Positions 40,517 to 49,553 of a stretch of 64,000 bases of DNA are shown here, piece by piece (positions within the stretch are counted from its first letter, which is position 1; each line of letters begins with the position of its first letter). Position numbers and translations under genes: made by a program. Source of the DNA: Streptomyces spiralis (GTDB lineage: Bacteria > Actinomycetota > Actinomycetes > Streptomycetales > Streptomycetaceae); assembly GCF_014654675.1 (NCBI RefSeq), contig NZ_BNBC01000021.1, positions 1-64,000 of the forward strand, read 5' to 3'. Below the pieces are notes generated by a model. It had not been told where the DNA came from, ran no database searches, and saw only the letters and a program-made list of their open reading frames with translations.

Positions 40517-42922
40517 CTACGAAACCACCGCGGGGTCGGCCGACTTGGACACCTGTTCGGCGTTGTCTTCGTCACCCACGGCGATTCCGCGCCGCTTGGA
40601 GATGTAGACCGCGACGACGATGACGACCATCGCGAGGACCGCGATCGCGATCCGTACGCCGAGACTCTTGTCGCTGCCGTAGCTGAACTTGATGACCGCG
40701 GGCGCGATGAGCAGCGACACCAGGTTCATGACCTTCAGCAGCGGGTTGATCGCGGGACCGGCGGTGTCCTTGAAGGGGTCGCCGACCGTGTCGCCGATGA
40801 CGGTGGCGGCGTGGGCCTCGCTGCCCTTGCCGCCGTGGTGGCCGTCCTCGACGAGTTTCTTGGCGTTGTCCCAGGCGCCGCCGGAGTTGGCGAGGAACAC
40901 CGCCATCAGCGTGCCCGAGCCGATGGCTCCCGCGAGGTACGCGCCGAGCGCGCCGACACCGAGGGTGAACCCGATGAAGATCGGCGCCATGACGGCGAGC
41001 AGACCGGGCGTGGCGAGTTCACGCAGGGCGTCCTTGGTGCAGATGTCGACGACCTTGCCGTACTCCGGCTTCTCGGTGAAGTCCATGATCCCGGGCTTCT
41101 CGCGGAACTGCCGCCGCACCTCGAACACCACCGAGCCCGCCGACCGCGACACCGCGTTGATCGCCAGTCCGGAGAAGAGGAAGACGACCGCGGCTCCGGC
41201 GACGAGACCGACCAGGTTGTTGGGCTGCGAGATGTCCATGATCAGGCTCATCGGAGCCCCGGGTCCGGACAGCTTGGCGCCGACGTCCTGCGCGCCGGTG
41301 GTGATCGCGTCGCGGTACGACCCGAAGAGCGCCGACGCCGCGAGCACGGCGGTGGCGATGGCGATGCCCTTGGTGATGGCCTTCGTGGTGTTGCCGACCG
41401 CGTCCAGGTTGGTGAGCACCTGGGCGCCCGCGCCCTCGACGTCGCCGGACATCTCGGCGATGCCCTGCGCGTTGTCGGAGACCGGGCCGAAGGTGTCCAT
41501 GGCGACGATCACACCGACCGTGGTGAGCAGGCCGGTGCCGGCCAGGGCCACCGCGAACAGCGCCAGCATGATCGACGTACCGCCGAGCAGGAACGCCCCG
41601 TAGACGCCGAGGCCGATCAGCAGGGCGGTGTAGACGGCCGACTCCAGGCCGACGGAGATGCCGGCGAGGACGACGGTGGCCGGGCCGGTGAGCGAGGTCT
41701 TGCCGATGTCGCGGACCGGCCGCCGGCTGGTCTCGGTGAAGTAGCCGGTCAGCTGCTGGATCACGGCGGCCAGCAGGATGCCGATGGCGACCGCGACCAG
41801 GGCGAGGATCCGCGGGTCGCCGTCCTTGCCACGGACCGCCGCGTCGGTGACGCCGGTCAGATCGGCGTACGACGACGGCAGATAGGTGTAGACGGCGATC
41901 GCGACCAGCGCCAGCGAGATCACCGCGGAGATGAAGAAGCCGCGGTTGATCGCGGACATGCCGCTGCGGTCGGCGCGTCGCGGTGCCACCGCGAAGATGC
42001 CGATCATGGCGGTGATCACGCCGATCGCGGGCACCAGCAGCGGGAAGGCGAGCCCGTCGTTGCCGAAGGCCGCCTTGCCGAGGATGAGCGCGGCGACGAG
42101 CGTGACCGCGTAGGACTCGAAGAGGTCGGCCGCCATGCCCGCGCAGTCGCCGACGTTGTCGCCCACGTTGTCGGCGATGGTCGCGGCATTGCGCGGATCG
42201 TCCTCCGGAATGCCCTGCTCGACCTTGCCGACCAGGTCGGCGCCGACGTCGGCGGCCTTGGTGAAGATGCCGCCGCCGACACGCATGAACATCGCGATCA
42301 GCGCGGCGCCGAGGCCGAAGCCTTCCAGCACCTTCGGCGCGTCGGCCGCGTACACCAGCACCACACAGGAGGCGCCCAGCAGGCCGAGCCCCACCGTGAA
42401 CATGCCGACGACGCCGCCCGTGCGGAAAGCGATCTTCATGGCTTTGTGCGAGACGGTGGTGAGATCCTTTTCCGGCTCACCCTCCGCCGGAGTCGCTTCC
42501 CGCGCCGCCGCGGCGACACGCACATTGCTGCGCACGGCGAGCCACATGCCGATGTAACCGGTGGCCGCCGAGAACGCGGCTCCGATCAAGAAGAACACCG
42601 ACCGTCCGGCGCGCTGATTCCAGTCGTCCGCGGGCAGCAGCATGAGCAGGAAGAACACCACGACGGCGAATACGCCGAGCGTGCGCAGCTGACGGCCCAG
42701 ATAGGCCTTCGCGCCTTCCTGAACCGCTTCCGCGATCTTCTTCATGCTGTCGGTGCCTTCGCCCGCCGCGAGCACCTGGCGCACCAGGACGCCCGCGACC
42801 ACGAGCGCGGCCAGCGCGACGGCCGCGATGACCGCCACGATGATCCGATTGTCGTGGGTCAGCACTGCGGCTGCGAAGGTTGTGGGTTGGCCCAACTGAT
42901 GAGGGGTAGAAAGCCCCGCCAT
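40517..42922 (-). CDS. hppA: membrane-bound proton-pumping pyrophosphatase
   Basis: An 801-aa integral membrane pump with about 16 hydrophobic segments that couples pyrophosphate hydrolysis to ion export. The active-site motifs are all present: KAADVGADLVGKVE, DNVGDNVGDCAG and GDTVGDPFKDTAGPA. The residue that distinguishes the classes is Lys in GNTTKAITKG, so this is the potassium-independent, proton-pumping type. The ATG has a near-perfect AAGGAGG SD. An N-terminal 20-residue extension precedes the first helix. It complements the soluble Ppa. Confidence 0.95.
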   Translation of the reverse strand: MAGLSTPHQLGQPTTFAAAVLTHDNRIIVAVIAAVALAALVVAGVLVRQVLAAGEGTDSMKKIAEAVQEGAKAYLGRQLRTLGVFAVVVFFLLMLLPADDWNQRAGRSVFFLIGAAFSAATGYIGMWLAVRSNVRVAAAAREATPAEGEPEKDLTTVSHKAMKIAFRTGGVVGMFTVGLGLLGASCVVLVYAADAPKVLEGFGLGAALIAMFMRVGGGIFTKAADVGADLVGKVEQGIPEDDPRNAATIADNVGDNVGDCAGMAADLFESYAVTLVAALILGKAAFGNDGLAFPLLVPAIGVITAMIGIFAVAPRRADRSGMSAINRGFFISAVISLALVAIAVYTYLPSSYADLTGVTDAAVRGKDGDPRILALVAVAIGILLAAVIQQLTGYFTETSRRPVRDIGKTSLTGPATVVLAGISVGLESAVYTALLIGLGVYGAFLLGGTSIMLALFAVALAGTGLLTTVGVIVAMDTFGPVSDNAQGIAEMSGDVEGAGAQVLTNLDAVGNTTKAITKGIAIATAVLAASALFGSYRDAITTGAQDVGAKLSGPGAPMSLIMDISQPNNLVGLVAGAAVVFLFSGLAINAVSRSAGSVVFEVRRQFREKPGIMDFTEKPEYGKVVDICTKDALRELATPGLLAVMAPIFIGFTLGVGALGAYLAGAIGSGTLMAVFLANSGGAWDNAKKLVEDGHHGGKGSEAHAATVIGDTVGDPFKDTAGPAINPLLKVMNLVSLLIAPAVIKFSYGSDKSLGVRIAIAVLAMVVIVVAVYISKRRGIAVGDEDNAEQVSKSADPAVVS

Positions 42923-42964
42923 TCGTCCTCCTTGACGCTTGGGCTGAGCTCAAGATGTGGACGG

Positions 42965-42970
42965 ATTGTA
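42965..42970 (-). promoter_or_regulatory. probable -10 of the hppA promoter
   Basis: TACAAT on the minus strand lies 42 bases before the hppA ATG, in a low-GC region. The -35, 17 bp upstream, is weak (TGTTTT). Further upstream is CGTGAA-N4-TTCACG (43116-43131), a possible regulator site. Confidence 0.4.
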
Positions 42971-43179
42971 GGTAGCTGAACCCGATCAAAACAGTGTGCG
43001 GTAAATGGAATCAGCCGTCACACCCTTCTCAGCAAATGATCGCCGGGCGCTACGACACCCGAAAGCAGTAATGCCTCTGGAGCATTGACCCTTGATCCAT
43101 TATCGGGCTATCGATCGTGAATGACTTCACGAAATGATGGTCAACCCATAGTAGGTACGTTCACCCGTCCCGCGACATG

Positions 43180-43211
43180 CCGAAGGGCCCCACCTCGGTG
43201 GGGCCCTTCGG
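43180..43211 (-). terminator. terminator of the bldG operon
   Basis: CCGAAGGGCCCCACC is followed by its full 15-base complement with a two-base gap, giving a very stable hairpin. It lies just after the anti-sigma gene and before the hppA promoter region. Confidence 0.8.
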
Positions 43212-43234
43212 TACGAGAACGGTGAGCCGTCGGC

Positions 43235-43666
43235 TCAGGCGAGCACGGCGGTGGGCGGTGTGGTCGGCCAGGTCATCTTGATCAACCCGCCGTCCTGCCC
43301 GGCCGTGACCTTCACGTCGTCGACCAGGCCGCTGATGACCGCGAGGCCCATCTCGTCCTCCTCGGCCTCCGCGTCGTCCACGGCGACCGGAGCGTCCCCG
43401 GGGCCGTGCGACGCGTGGCGGGCCTCGTCGCCGACCTCGATGGAGAACTGCTTCTCCTCCTCGATCAGCATCACCGTCACCGGTGCCGCAATGCCGCCGC
43501 TCTGATGCAGCCCGACCGCACGGGAGCAGGCCTCGCCGACGGCGAGCCTGACCTCGTCGAGGACGGCCTCGTCCACTCCGGCCCTGCGCGCCACCGCTGC
43601 CGCCACCAACCGGGCGGTCCTGACATGCTCGGGCTGCGCGCTGAAGCGGAGTTCGACGGTGGCCAT
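43235..43666 (-). CDS. anti-sigma factor of the BldG system (HATPase_c_2)
   Basis: A 143-aa GHKL-fold protein. The N-box is VRLAVGEACSRAVGLHQ, and the C-terminal G-box is DEMGLAVISGLVDDV. An acidic stretch, AVDDAEAEEDE, lies between. It corresponds by position to the S. coelicolor protein that binds BldG and is co-transcribed with it. It would sequester a sigma factor and be countered by BldG. The ATG has GGGGGATGC just upstream. The gene follows bldG by 106 bases on the same strand. Confidence 0.9.
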   Translation of the reverse strand: MATVELRFSAQPEHVRTARLVAAAVARRAGVDEAVLDEVRLAVGEACSRAVGLHQSGGIAAPVTVMLIEEEKQFSIEVGDEARHASHGPGDAPVAVDDAEAEEDEMGLAVISGLVDDVKVTAGQDGGLIKMTWPTTPPTAVLA

Positions 43667-43772
43667 GCATCCCCCTAGGAGCTACGGGCGTGCTGTCGCG
43701 GGGCCGGGCCGCCGAGAGCCCGGTCTCCCGCGTGTAGTTCTTCCGCCCCGGGCACCGGCCCGGGACCGGCGG

Positions 43773-44114
43773 TCAGTCGGTGGCCGCCACCGCTTCGTCG
43801 ACCGAGGTGTGGATCGGGAACACCTTGGTCAGACCGGTGATGCGGAAGATCTTGAGAATGCGCTCCTGGTTGCAGACCAGGCGCAGCGAGCCCTCGTGGG
43901 CACGCACTCGCTTCAGACCGCCGACCAGCACGCCGAGCCCGGTGGAGTCGAGGAAGTCCACGCCCTCCATGTCGACGACGAGGTGGAAATTCCCGTCGTT
44001 CACCAGCTCGACCAGCTGCTCGCGCAGCTTGGGCGCGGTATATACGTCGATTTCGCCACCGACCTCGACGACCGTACGATCGCCGACGGTACGGGTCGAC
44101 AGGGACAGGTCCAC
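43773..44114 (-). CDS. bldG: anti-anti-sigma factor BldG
   Basis: A 113-aa STAS-domain protein. The regulatory phosphorylation site is Ser57 in DFLDSTGLGVL, as in S. coelicolor BldG. Unphosphorylated BldG binds anti-sigma factors and releases sigma factors for aerial growth and antibiotic production. The GTG start has GGAGGA three to six bases upstream. It is divergent from the helicase gene with 80 bases between starts and leads a two-gene operon. Confidence 0.96.
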   Translation of the reverse strand: MDLSLSTRTVGDRTVVEVGGEIDVYTAPKLREQLVELVNDGNFHLVVDMEGVDFLDSTGLGVLVGGLKRVRAHEGSLRLVCNQERILKIFRITGLTKVFPIHTSVDEAVAATD

Positions 44115-44194
44115 GGATCCTCCAGCACCTTGCTATCGAGCGGTCGCCCCTCGGGCACCTCGGCAGAGGCCCCCAGGACGGTTCGCCAGCCGCG

Positions 44195-46690
44195 ATGGCA
44201 TTCAATCACTTACCGGCAGGCGTGCACGACGCCTTGGCTCCATTGTCCGTCACGCCGGTGACACACTCGGGGCCAATGGCCAAGAATCACCGATCCGATC
44301 GATCCCCGACGGACCCCGCAACCCGCCTGACTCCGGGCGCGATTCTGCACCGGCTCACCTCGGGGCCGAGCAGGGCTGCGCGCATCACTCATACGGAGCA
44401 CTTGCCCCCGCGGGCGGGTCGCCATGCCGTCTGGCCCGCAGAGATTCGCCCGGAGGTCATCGCGGCGGTCCAGGCATGCGGAATCGAACACCCCTGGGCC
44501 CACCAGGCGCGCGCGGCCGAGCACGCCCTCGACGGCGACTCCGTGGTCGTCGCCACGGGCACGGCGTCCGGAAAGTCCCTGGCGTATCTGGTGCCGGTGC
44601 TGTCGACGCTGCTGGAGGGTTCCGAGGCGCCGAACGGCCGTGGCGCCACGGCCCTCTACCTGGCCCCCACCAAGGCCCTCGCGGCCGACCAGTGCCGTGC
44701 GGTACGGGGCCTGGCCCGGCCGCTGGGCAGCGCCGTACGGGCCGCCGTGTACGACGGCGACACGCCGGTCGAAGAACGCGAGTGGATCCGCCAGTACGCC
44801 AACTACGTCCTGACCAATCCGGACATGCTGCACCGCGGGATCCTGCCCTCGCACCCGCGCTGGTCCTCCTTCCTGCGTGCTCTGAAGTACGTGGTCATCG
44901 ACGAGTGCCACACCTACCGGGGCGTCTTCGGCTCCCATGTCGCCCAGGTCCTGCGCAGGCTGCGCCGGCTGTGCGCGCGCTACGGCGCCTCGCCGGTCTT
45001 CCTGCTGGCCTCGGCGACCGCGGCACAGCCCTCGGTGGCCGCCCGCCGACTGACCGGTCTGCCGGTGGTGGAGGTGGCCGACGACGCCTCCCCTCGCGGT
45101 GAACTGGTGTTCGCCCTCTGGGAGCCCCCGCTGACCGAACTGCACGGCGAGAAGGGCGCCCCGGTCCGCCGCACGGCCACCGCCGAGACCGCCGACCTGC
45201 TGACCGACCTCACCCTCCAGGGCGTGCGCTCGGTCGCCTTCGTGCGCTCCCGGCGCGGCGCCGAACTGATCTCGGTGATCACCCAGGAACGGCTGGCCGA
45301 GATCGACCGCCCGCTGGCCCGGCGTGTCGCGGCCTACCGCGGCGGCTACCTCCCCGAGGAGCGCCGCGCCCTGGAACGCGCCCTGCACTCCGGCGAACTG
45401 CTGGGCCTGGCCGCCACGACCGCCCTCGAGCTCGGCGTGGACGTCTCCGGCCTGGACGCGGTGCTGATCGCCGGCTATCCCGGCACCCGCGCCTCCCTGT
45501 GGCAGCAGGCCGGCCGGGCGGGCCGCGCCGGCCAGGGCGCCCTGGCCGTGCTGGTGGCCCGCGACGACCCGCTGGACACCTTCCTCGTCCACCACCCCGA
45601 GGCCCTGTTCGACCAGCCGGTGGAGTCCACGGTCCTCGACCCGGACAACCCCTACGTCCTCGCCCCGCACCTGTGCGCGGCCGCCGCCGAGCTGCCCCTC
45701 ACCGACGAGGACGTCGAGCTGTTCGGGCCGGCCTGCGCGGAGCTGCTGCCGCAGCTGGAGGCCGCGAAGCTGCTGCGCCGCCGGACGAAGGCCTGGCACT
45801 GGACGCGCCGGGAGCGGGCCGCGGACCTCACCGACATCCGCGGCGGGGGCGGACGCCCGGTGCAGATCGTCGAGGCGGACACCGGGCGGCTGCTCGGCAC
45901 GGTCGACGAGGCCGCCGCGCACACGACCGTGCACGAGGGCGCCGTCCACCTCCACCAGGGCCGCACCTACCTGGTGCGCTCCCTGGACCTGGACGACTCG
46001 GTCGCCCTGGTCCAGGAGGCCGACCCGCCGTACACCACGGTCGCCCGCGACACGACGGCGATCTCCGTCCTGGAGACGGACACCGAGGTCCCCTGGGGCG
46101 ACGGCCGCCTGTGCTACGGCTCCGTCGAGGTCACCAACCAGGTGGTCTCCTTCCTCCGCAGGCGTGTCATCACCGGTGAAGTGCTGGGCGAGACGAAACT
46201 CGACCTCCCTCCTCGTACGCTGCGCACTCGCGCGGTGTGGTGGACGGTCACCGAGGACCAGCTCGACGAGGCCCGGATCAACCCGGAGATCCTCGGCGGC
46301 GCCCTGCACGCCGCCGAACACGCCTCGATCGGCATGCTGCCCCTCTTCGCCACCTGCGACCGCTGGGACATCGGCGGGGTGTCCATCCCGCTGCACCCGG
46401 ACACGCTGCTGCCCACCGTCTTCGTCTACGACGGCCATCCCGGCGGCGCGGGCTTCGCCGAGCGCGCCTTCCACACCGCCCGCGCCTGGCTCACCGCCAC
46501 CCGCGAGGCCATCGCCTCCTGCGAGTGCGACGCCGGCTGCCCGTCCTGCATCCAGTCCCCCAAGTGCGGCAACGGCAACGATCCGCTCCACAAGAGGGGG
46601 GCCGTCCGACTGCTGACGGTGCTGCTGAAGGGGGCTCCCGAGTTGCCCGAGCAGCCTGAGGAGCTTGAGGAAAAGGAGGGCGGGGCTTAG
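44195..46690 (+). CDS. DECH-box helicase with C-terminal four-cysteine domain (MrfA/SftH-like)
   Basis: An 831-aa superfamily 2 helicase. Walker A is ATGTASGKSLAYL, the Walker B variant is VIDECHTYRG, then SATAAQP and motif VI QQAGRAGRAGQGA. The C-terminal DUF1998-like zinc domain has CECDAGCPSCIQSPKCGNGN, with the four cysteines expected. The relatives are Bacillus MrfA, which repairs mitomycin damage, and mycobacterial SftH. So a role in DNA repair is likely. An alternative start is ATG 44276. It is convergent with the Tad-like cluster, the conserved actinobacterial neighbourhood. Confidence 0.92.
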   Translation: MAFNHLPAGVHDALAPLSVTPVTHSGPMAKNHRSDRSPTDPATRLTPGAILHRLTSGPSRAARITHTEHLPPRAGRHAVWPAEIRPEVIAAVQACGIEHPWAHQARAAEHALDGDSVVVATGTASGKSLAYLVPVLSTLLEGSEAPNGRGATALYLAPTKALAADQCRAVRGLARPLGSAVRAAVYDGDTPVEEREWIRQYANYVLTNPDMLHRGILPSHPRWSSFLRALKYVVIDECHTYRGVFGSHVAQVLRRLRRLCARYGASPVFLLASATAAQPSVAARRLTGLPVVEVADDASPRGELVFALWEPPLTELHGEKGAPVRRTATAETADLLTDLTLQGVRSVAFVRSRRGAELISVITQERLAEIDRPLARRVAAYRGGYLPEERRALERALHSGELLGLAATTALELGVDVSGLDAVLIAGYPGTRASLWQQAGRAGRAGQGALAVLVARDDPLDTFLVHHPEALFDQPVESTVLDPDNPYVLAPHLCAAAAELPLTDEDVELFGPACAELLPQLEAAKLLRRRTKAWHWTRRERAADLTDIRGGGGRPVQIVEADTGRLLGTVDEAAAHTTVHEGAVHLHQGRTYLVRSLDLDDSVALVQEADPPYTTVARDTTAISVLETDTEVPWGDGRLCYGSVEVTNQVVSFLRRRVITGEVLGETKLDLPPRTLRTRAVWWTVTEDQLDEARINPEILGGALHAAEHASIGMLPLFATCDRWDIGGVSIPLHPDTLLPTVFVYDGHPGGAGFAERAFHTARAWLTATREAIASCECDAGCPSCIQSPKCGNGNDPLHKRGAVRLLTVLLKGAPELPEQPEELEEKEGGA

Positions 46691-46694
46691 GCCG

Positions 46695-47087
46695 TCAGGG
46701 TGCGGCTTGCTCCATTCGGGTGAACGGTGACGCGGTTCCCGACGGATCCGGCGGTCCCGCTCTCGCCCTGACCCGTGCCGTGAACGGACCGCGTTCCGAC
46801 TCCGCCGTGACGTCCGAGGTGTCACCCGCGATCGCGCACCGGGCGAGTCCGGCGCCCTGTGCGCGCGCCACCCGGTCGGCCCGGGCACAGGCCGCTGCAC
46901 GGCCCTCCGCCCAGTGCTCCGCTGCGGCCAGGGCCGCGAGGTCGGCGGCCCCGGCAGCACGGTGCCGGGTGACCACGGCCTGTCCCAGGGCGAGACCGAC
47001 CCCGAACACCACGCACAGCAGGGCGATCGCCCCCACGCTCCAGACGGTGGCGGAGCCTCGGTCGCCGCCGGAGAACCGGTGCCTCAT
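46695..47087 (-). CDS. TadE-like protein of the helicase/secretion neighbourhood (Rv3654c-like)
   Basis: A 130-aa protein with one N-terminal hydrophobic helix (GSATVWSVGAIALLCVVFGV) followed by a small extracytoplasmic domain with helical AADLAALAAAEHWAEG, the TadE/TadG-like type. It is a pilus-assembly or pseudopilin-like component. Its ATG overlaps the stop of the upstream gene as ATGA. It is the last gene of the cluster, convergent with the helicase gene with four bases between stops. Confidence 0.87.
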   Translation of the reverse strand: MRHRFSGGDRGSATVWSVGAIALLCVVFGVGLALGQAVVTRHRAAGAADLAALAAAEHWAEGRAAACARADRVARAQGAGLARCAIAGDTSDVTAESERGPFTARVRARAGPPDPSGTASPFTRMEQAAP

Positions 47088-47554
47088 GAGCCTGTTCCGC
47101 TCTTCGTCCCGTTCTGCGTCCCGTTCTTCGTCCCGTTCTTCGTGGCGGTCCTGCTCTTCGTGGCGGTCCGGTCCGGGTCCCGGGCCGCTCCGACCGACTC
47201 CTCCGCCTCGGCGACAGCCTCCTCTCTCAGGTGGAAGGGCAGTGCGCCCATTCCCGGCGGCTCGGCCACGACGACCACGCGGACGTACTCTCCCTGCCGG
47301 GTCACCGTGACTCTCGCGCCATGCGGTGCCGCCTCGCGCGCCACCCGGGTGACGGCCCCGTCCGGGTCCTGCCGGGCGGCGGCCCGGGCGCCCACCCGGG
47401 CCGCGTCCACGCACTGGATCTGCGCGAGCACCACCAGCAGTCCCCAGACCAGTGTCGTCACCACCAGCACCAGCACGGGCAGGACCATGGCGGCCTCCGC
47501 GGTGACGAACCCCTGGTCGGCTCCCCGGTCGCGCCGGTGCTCACATCCGGGCAC
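47084..47554 (-). CDS. TadE-family pilus-like protein with Asn-Gly-Thr tail
   Basis: About 156 aa. The TadE helix is AAMVLPVLVLVVTTLVWGLL, preceded by GFVTAEAA. A short domain with VDAARVGARAAARQDPDGA follows. The last 30 or so residues are a repetitive Thr/Lys/Asn tail (KNGTKNGTQNGTKSGT) encoded by a 12-base repeat. The GTG at 47554 overlaps the preceding gene; a start a little further in is possible. The product is probably exported and anchored by the helix. Confidence 0.82.
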   Translation of the reverse strand: MPGCEHRRDRGADQGFVTAEAAMVLPVLVLVVTTLVWGLLVVLAQIQCVDAARVGARAAARQDPDGAVTRVAREAAPHGARVTVTRQGEYVRVVVVAEPPGMGALPFHLREEAVAEAEESVGAARDPDRTATKSRTATKNGTKNGTQNGTKSGTGS

Positions 47555-47741
47555 TGAGCGCTCGTTTCACGATGTTCTGCAGCTCGGTCTTCACCTGCCC
47601 GCTCGTCACCACCTCGTACAGCAGCACGGCGAAGGCCACCGCCGCGATGATGCCCATCGCGTACTCGGACGTGACCATTCCCGCGTCTCCGCGCATCCGG
47701 CTCAGCAGGGCACGCAGCCGTGCCCGTGTTTTTGCGTACAT
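47541..47741 (-). CDS. Flp pilin-like DUF4244 protein
   Basis: A 66-aa protein with a basic N-terminus, then GMVTSEYAMGIIAAVAFAVL, a type IV/Flp pilin-like helix with the Glu five residues after a glycine-methionine. It is the likely major subunit of this Tad-like apparatus. GGGGG lies just before the ATG. It is separated from the TadC-like gene by 97 bases. Confidence 0.88.
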   Translation of the reverse strand: MYAKTRARLRALLSRMRGDAGMVTSEYAMGIIAAVAFAVLLYEVVTSGQVKTELQNIVKRALSARM

Positions 47742-47838
47742 CTCAACCCCCGTGAGGTCTTGGTCCGTTGTTCACTCACCGCGCTCGCTCATCGCCCGTC
47801 CAGCGCCTCCAGCCCGTCCACCGCGTCCACCGCCCCCG

Positions 47839-48633
47839 TCAGCCACCACCCCCTCTCAGCACCCCTCCCGCGAGGCCGATCACCACGGGAAGCACACCGA
47901 CCGCGACGAAGGCGGGCAGAAAGCACAGCCCCACCGGCGCGGTGACCAGGACGGCCGCCCGGCGGGCCCGGGCCGTGGCGGCGCGCGACCGGTCGGCGCG
48001 TACATCGGCGGCGAGCCGCGCGGCCGGTCCGGCGGCGGGGAGCCCGGACTCGTCGGCTCGCTCCAGCAGCCGCGCGAGTGCCGCGGCGCCCGGTATCGAG
48101 GCGAGCTGCTGCCAGGCGTCGGCCGGTGCGCCGCCGAGCCGTACCTCCGCCGCGCCCCGTGCCAGCCCTTCGCCCACAGGCCCGCCCAGGGCCTCCCCCA
48201 CCGCCTGGGCGGCGATCACCGGACCGGCGCCGGCCGCGATGCAGGCCGCCACCAGGTCGGCCGCGAGGGGAAGTTGCCGGGCGGCTTCGGCCGCGTCGAA
48301 CTCGGCCCCGGGACGGGCCGCCCCCTGCCGCCGCTGTCGCCACAGTCCCACCGCGCCGGCGAGCCCGGCCACGACCCCGGCGGGAGCGCCGACCAGCACC
48401 CATCCGGCGCCCACGACCCCTGCCGCGGACAACCACCACCACAGGGCGCCCGGCACCGGGATGCGAGGACCGGTACGCTCCCGCTGGAGCGCCTGAGCCG
48501 TCTCCAGCAGCGCGGCCATCCGCCGCCGCAGTCTCCGCTTCCCGCGCAGGGCCCTCAGCCACCGCACCGACAGCGCCAGGAGCACCGCCGCTCCCGCGGC
48601 CGTCCCCAGCCTGTGGACAACATCCCCGCTCAC
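47839..48633 (-). CDS. TadC-like type II secretion F-domain protein
   Basis: A 264-aa membrane protein. The T2SF domain is seen in RQLPLAADLVAACIAAGAGP and GLARGAAEVRLGGAPADAWQ, with hydrophobic helices near both ends. It is an inner-membrane platform protein of the Tad apparatus. The GTG start overlaps the stop of the preceding gene in GTGA, indicating translational coupling. Confidence 0.88.
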   Translation of the reverse strand: MSGDVVHRLGTAAGAAVLLALSVRWLRALRGKRRLRRRMAALLETAQALQRERTGPRIPVPGALWWWLSAAGVVGAGWVLVGAPAGVVAGLAGAVGLWRQRRQGAARPGAEFDAAEAARQLPLAADLVAACIAAGAGPVIAAQAVGEALGGPVGEGLARGAAEVRLGGAPADAWQQLASIPGAAALARLLERADESGLPAAGPAARLAADVRADRSRAATARARRAAVLVTAPVGLCFLPAFVAVGVLPVVIGLAGGVLRGGGG

Positions 48634-49553
48634 GCCGCCTCCGCCCGTCGCACGACCCCGAGGGCCCACCACAGCCCCGCGGCCTCCAGCACCCCGCCGA
48701 CCAGCAGGCAGCCCAGGCCCGCTCCCGTGTGCAGCAGCACGTGCAGGGGATCGGCACCCATGGCCGTACCGAGCAGAAGACCCAGGGCCGGCAGCCCGGC
48801 GAGCATCACCGCGGTGGCCCGCGAGCCCGCCAACTGAGCGCGCAGTTCGGCGCGTTGGTCCCGCTCCGCGCGGAGCGCCGCTTCGAGCCGATCGAGCCCG
48901 GCGGCCAGGCCCGCGCCCTGGTCCACGGCCACCAGCCAGCAGGCCGCGAGCCCACGCAGCCCCTCGGCACCCGCTTGCCGGGCCGCCGTGGTGAGCGCTC
49001 CGGGCACGTCGCCGCCGTACCGCGCCGCCGCCAGCACCGCCGCCTGGGCCTCCCCCAGACCTCCCGACTCCCGCGCCGCGTACAGCAGCGCCTCGCCCGG
49101 CTGGCGCCCGGCCCGCACCTCCCCCGCAAGCGCCGAACACAGGGCGATCACCGCATCGGCCCGCCGCTCCCGCTCCCGGCGCGCGGCCCGGGCGAGCCGG
49201 ATCCGGCGCAGCACCGGCACTCCGGCCACCCCCGCGACGACCGGCAGCACCGAGGCGCCCAGAACCGCCAGCACCAGCCCGGCCGCCGGCGCCCACCACT
49301 CGGCCCGCACCCGCCCGCGGACGCGGGCCAGTTCGTCGCGGACCCTCTCCCACACCGGCGGCCCCGTGCCCACCACCCCGCCACCGGCGAGCAGCAACCG
49401 CGCCCGCCGCGCCGCGGAGCGCCGCCCGCCCAGCAGCCACACGGCAGCTGCGGCACACAACACGGCCGCCGCCATGGACACCGGCCCCGAAGGCGCCGAT
49501 CCGGAAATCGCCGGTCCGGAGAACGGCTCCCCCACGGAGAACAACTCCCTCAT
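48630..49553 (-). CDS. TadB-like type II secretion F-domain protein
   Basis: A 307-aa membrane protein with hydrophobic helices near residues 27-46 and 88-112 and a pair at the C-terminus. The F-domain signature is ALCSALAGEVRAGRQPGEAL and GLRGLAACWLVAVDQGAGLA. It partners with the TadC-like protein as the membrane platform. The ATG overlaps the stop of the ATPase gene as ATGA. Confidence 0.88.
   Translation of the reverse strand: MRELFSVGEPFSGPAISGSAPSGPVSMAAAVLCAAAAVWLLGGRRSAARRARLLLAGGGVVGTGPPVWERVRDELARVRGRVRAEWWAPAAGLVLAVLGASVLPVVAGVAGVPVLRRIRLARAARRERERRADAVIALCSALAGEVRAGRQPGEALLYAARESGGLGEAQAAVLAAARYGGDVPGALTTAARQAGAEGLRGLAACWLVAVDQGAGLAAGLDRLEAALRAERDQRAELRAQLAGSRATAVMLAGLPALGLLLGTAMGADPLHVLLHTGAGLGCLLVGGVLEAAGLWWALGVVRRAEAA

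Noticed and set aside
40030..42960. Large plus-strand frame opposite hppA
   Set aside because: It is a shadow of the highly conserved pyrophosphatase: no domain, charged low-complexity translation.
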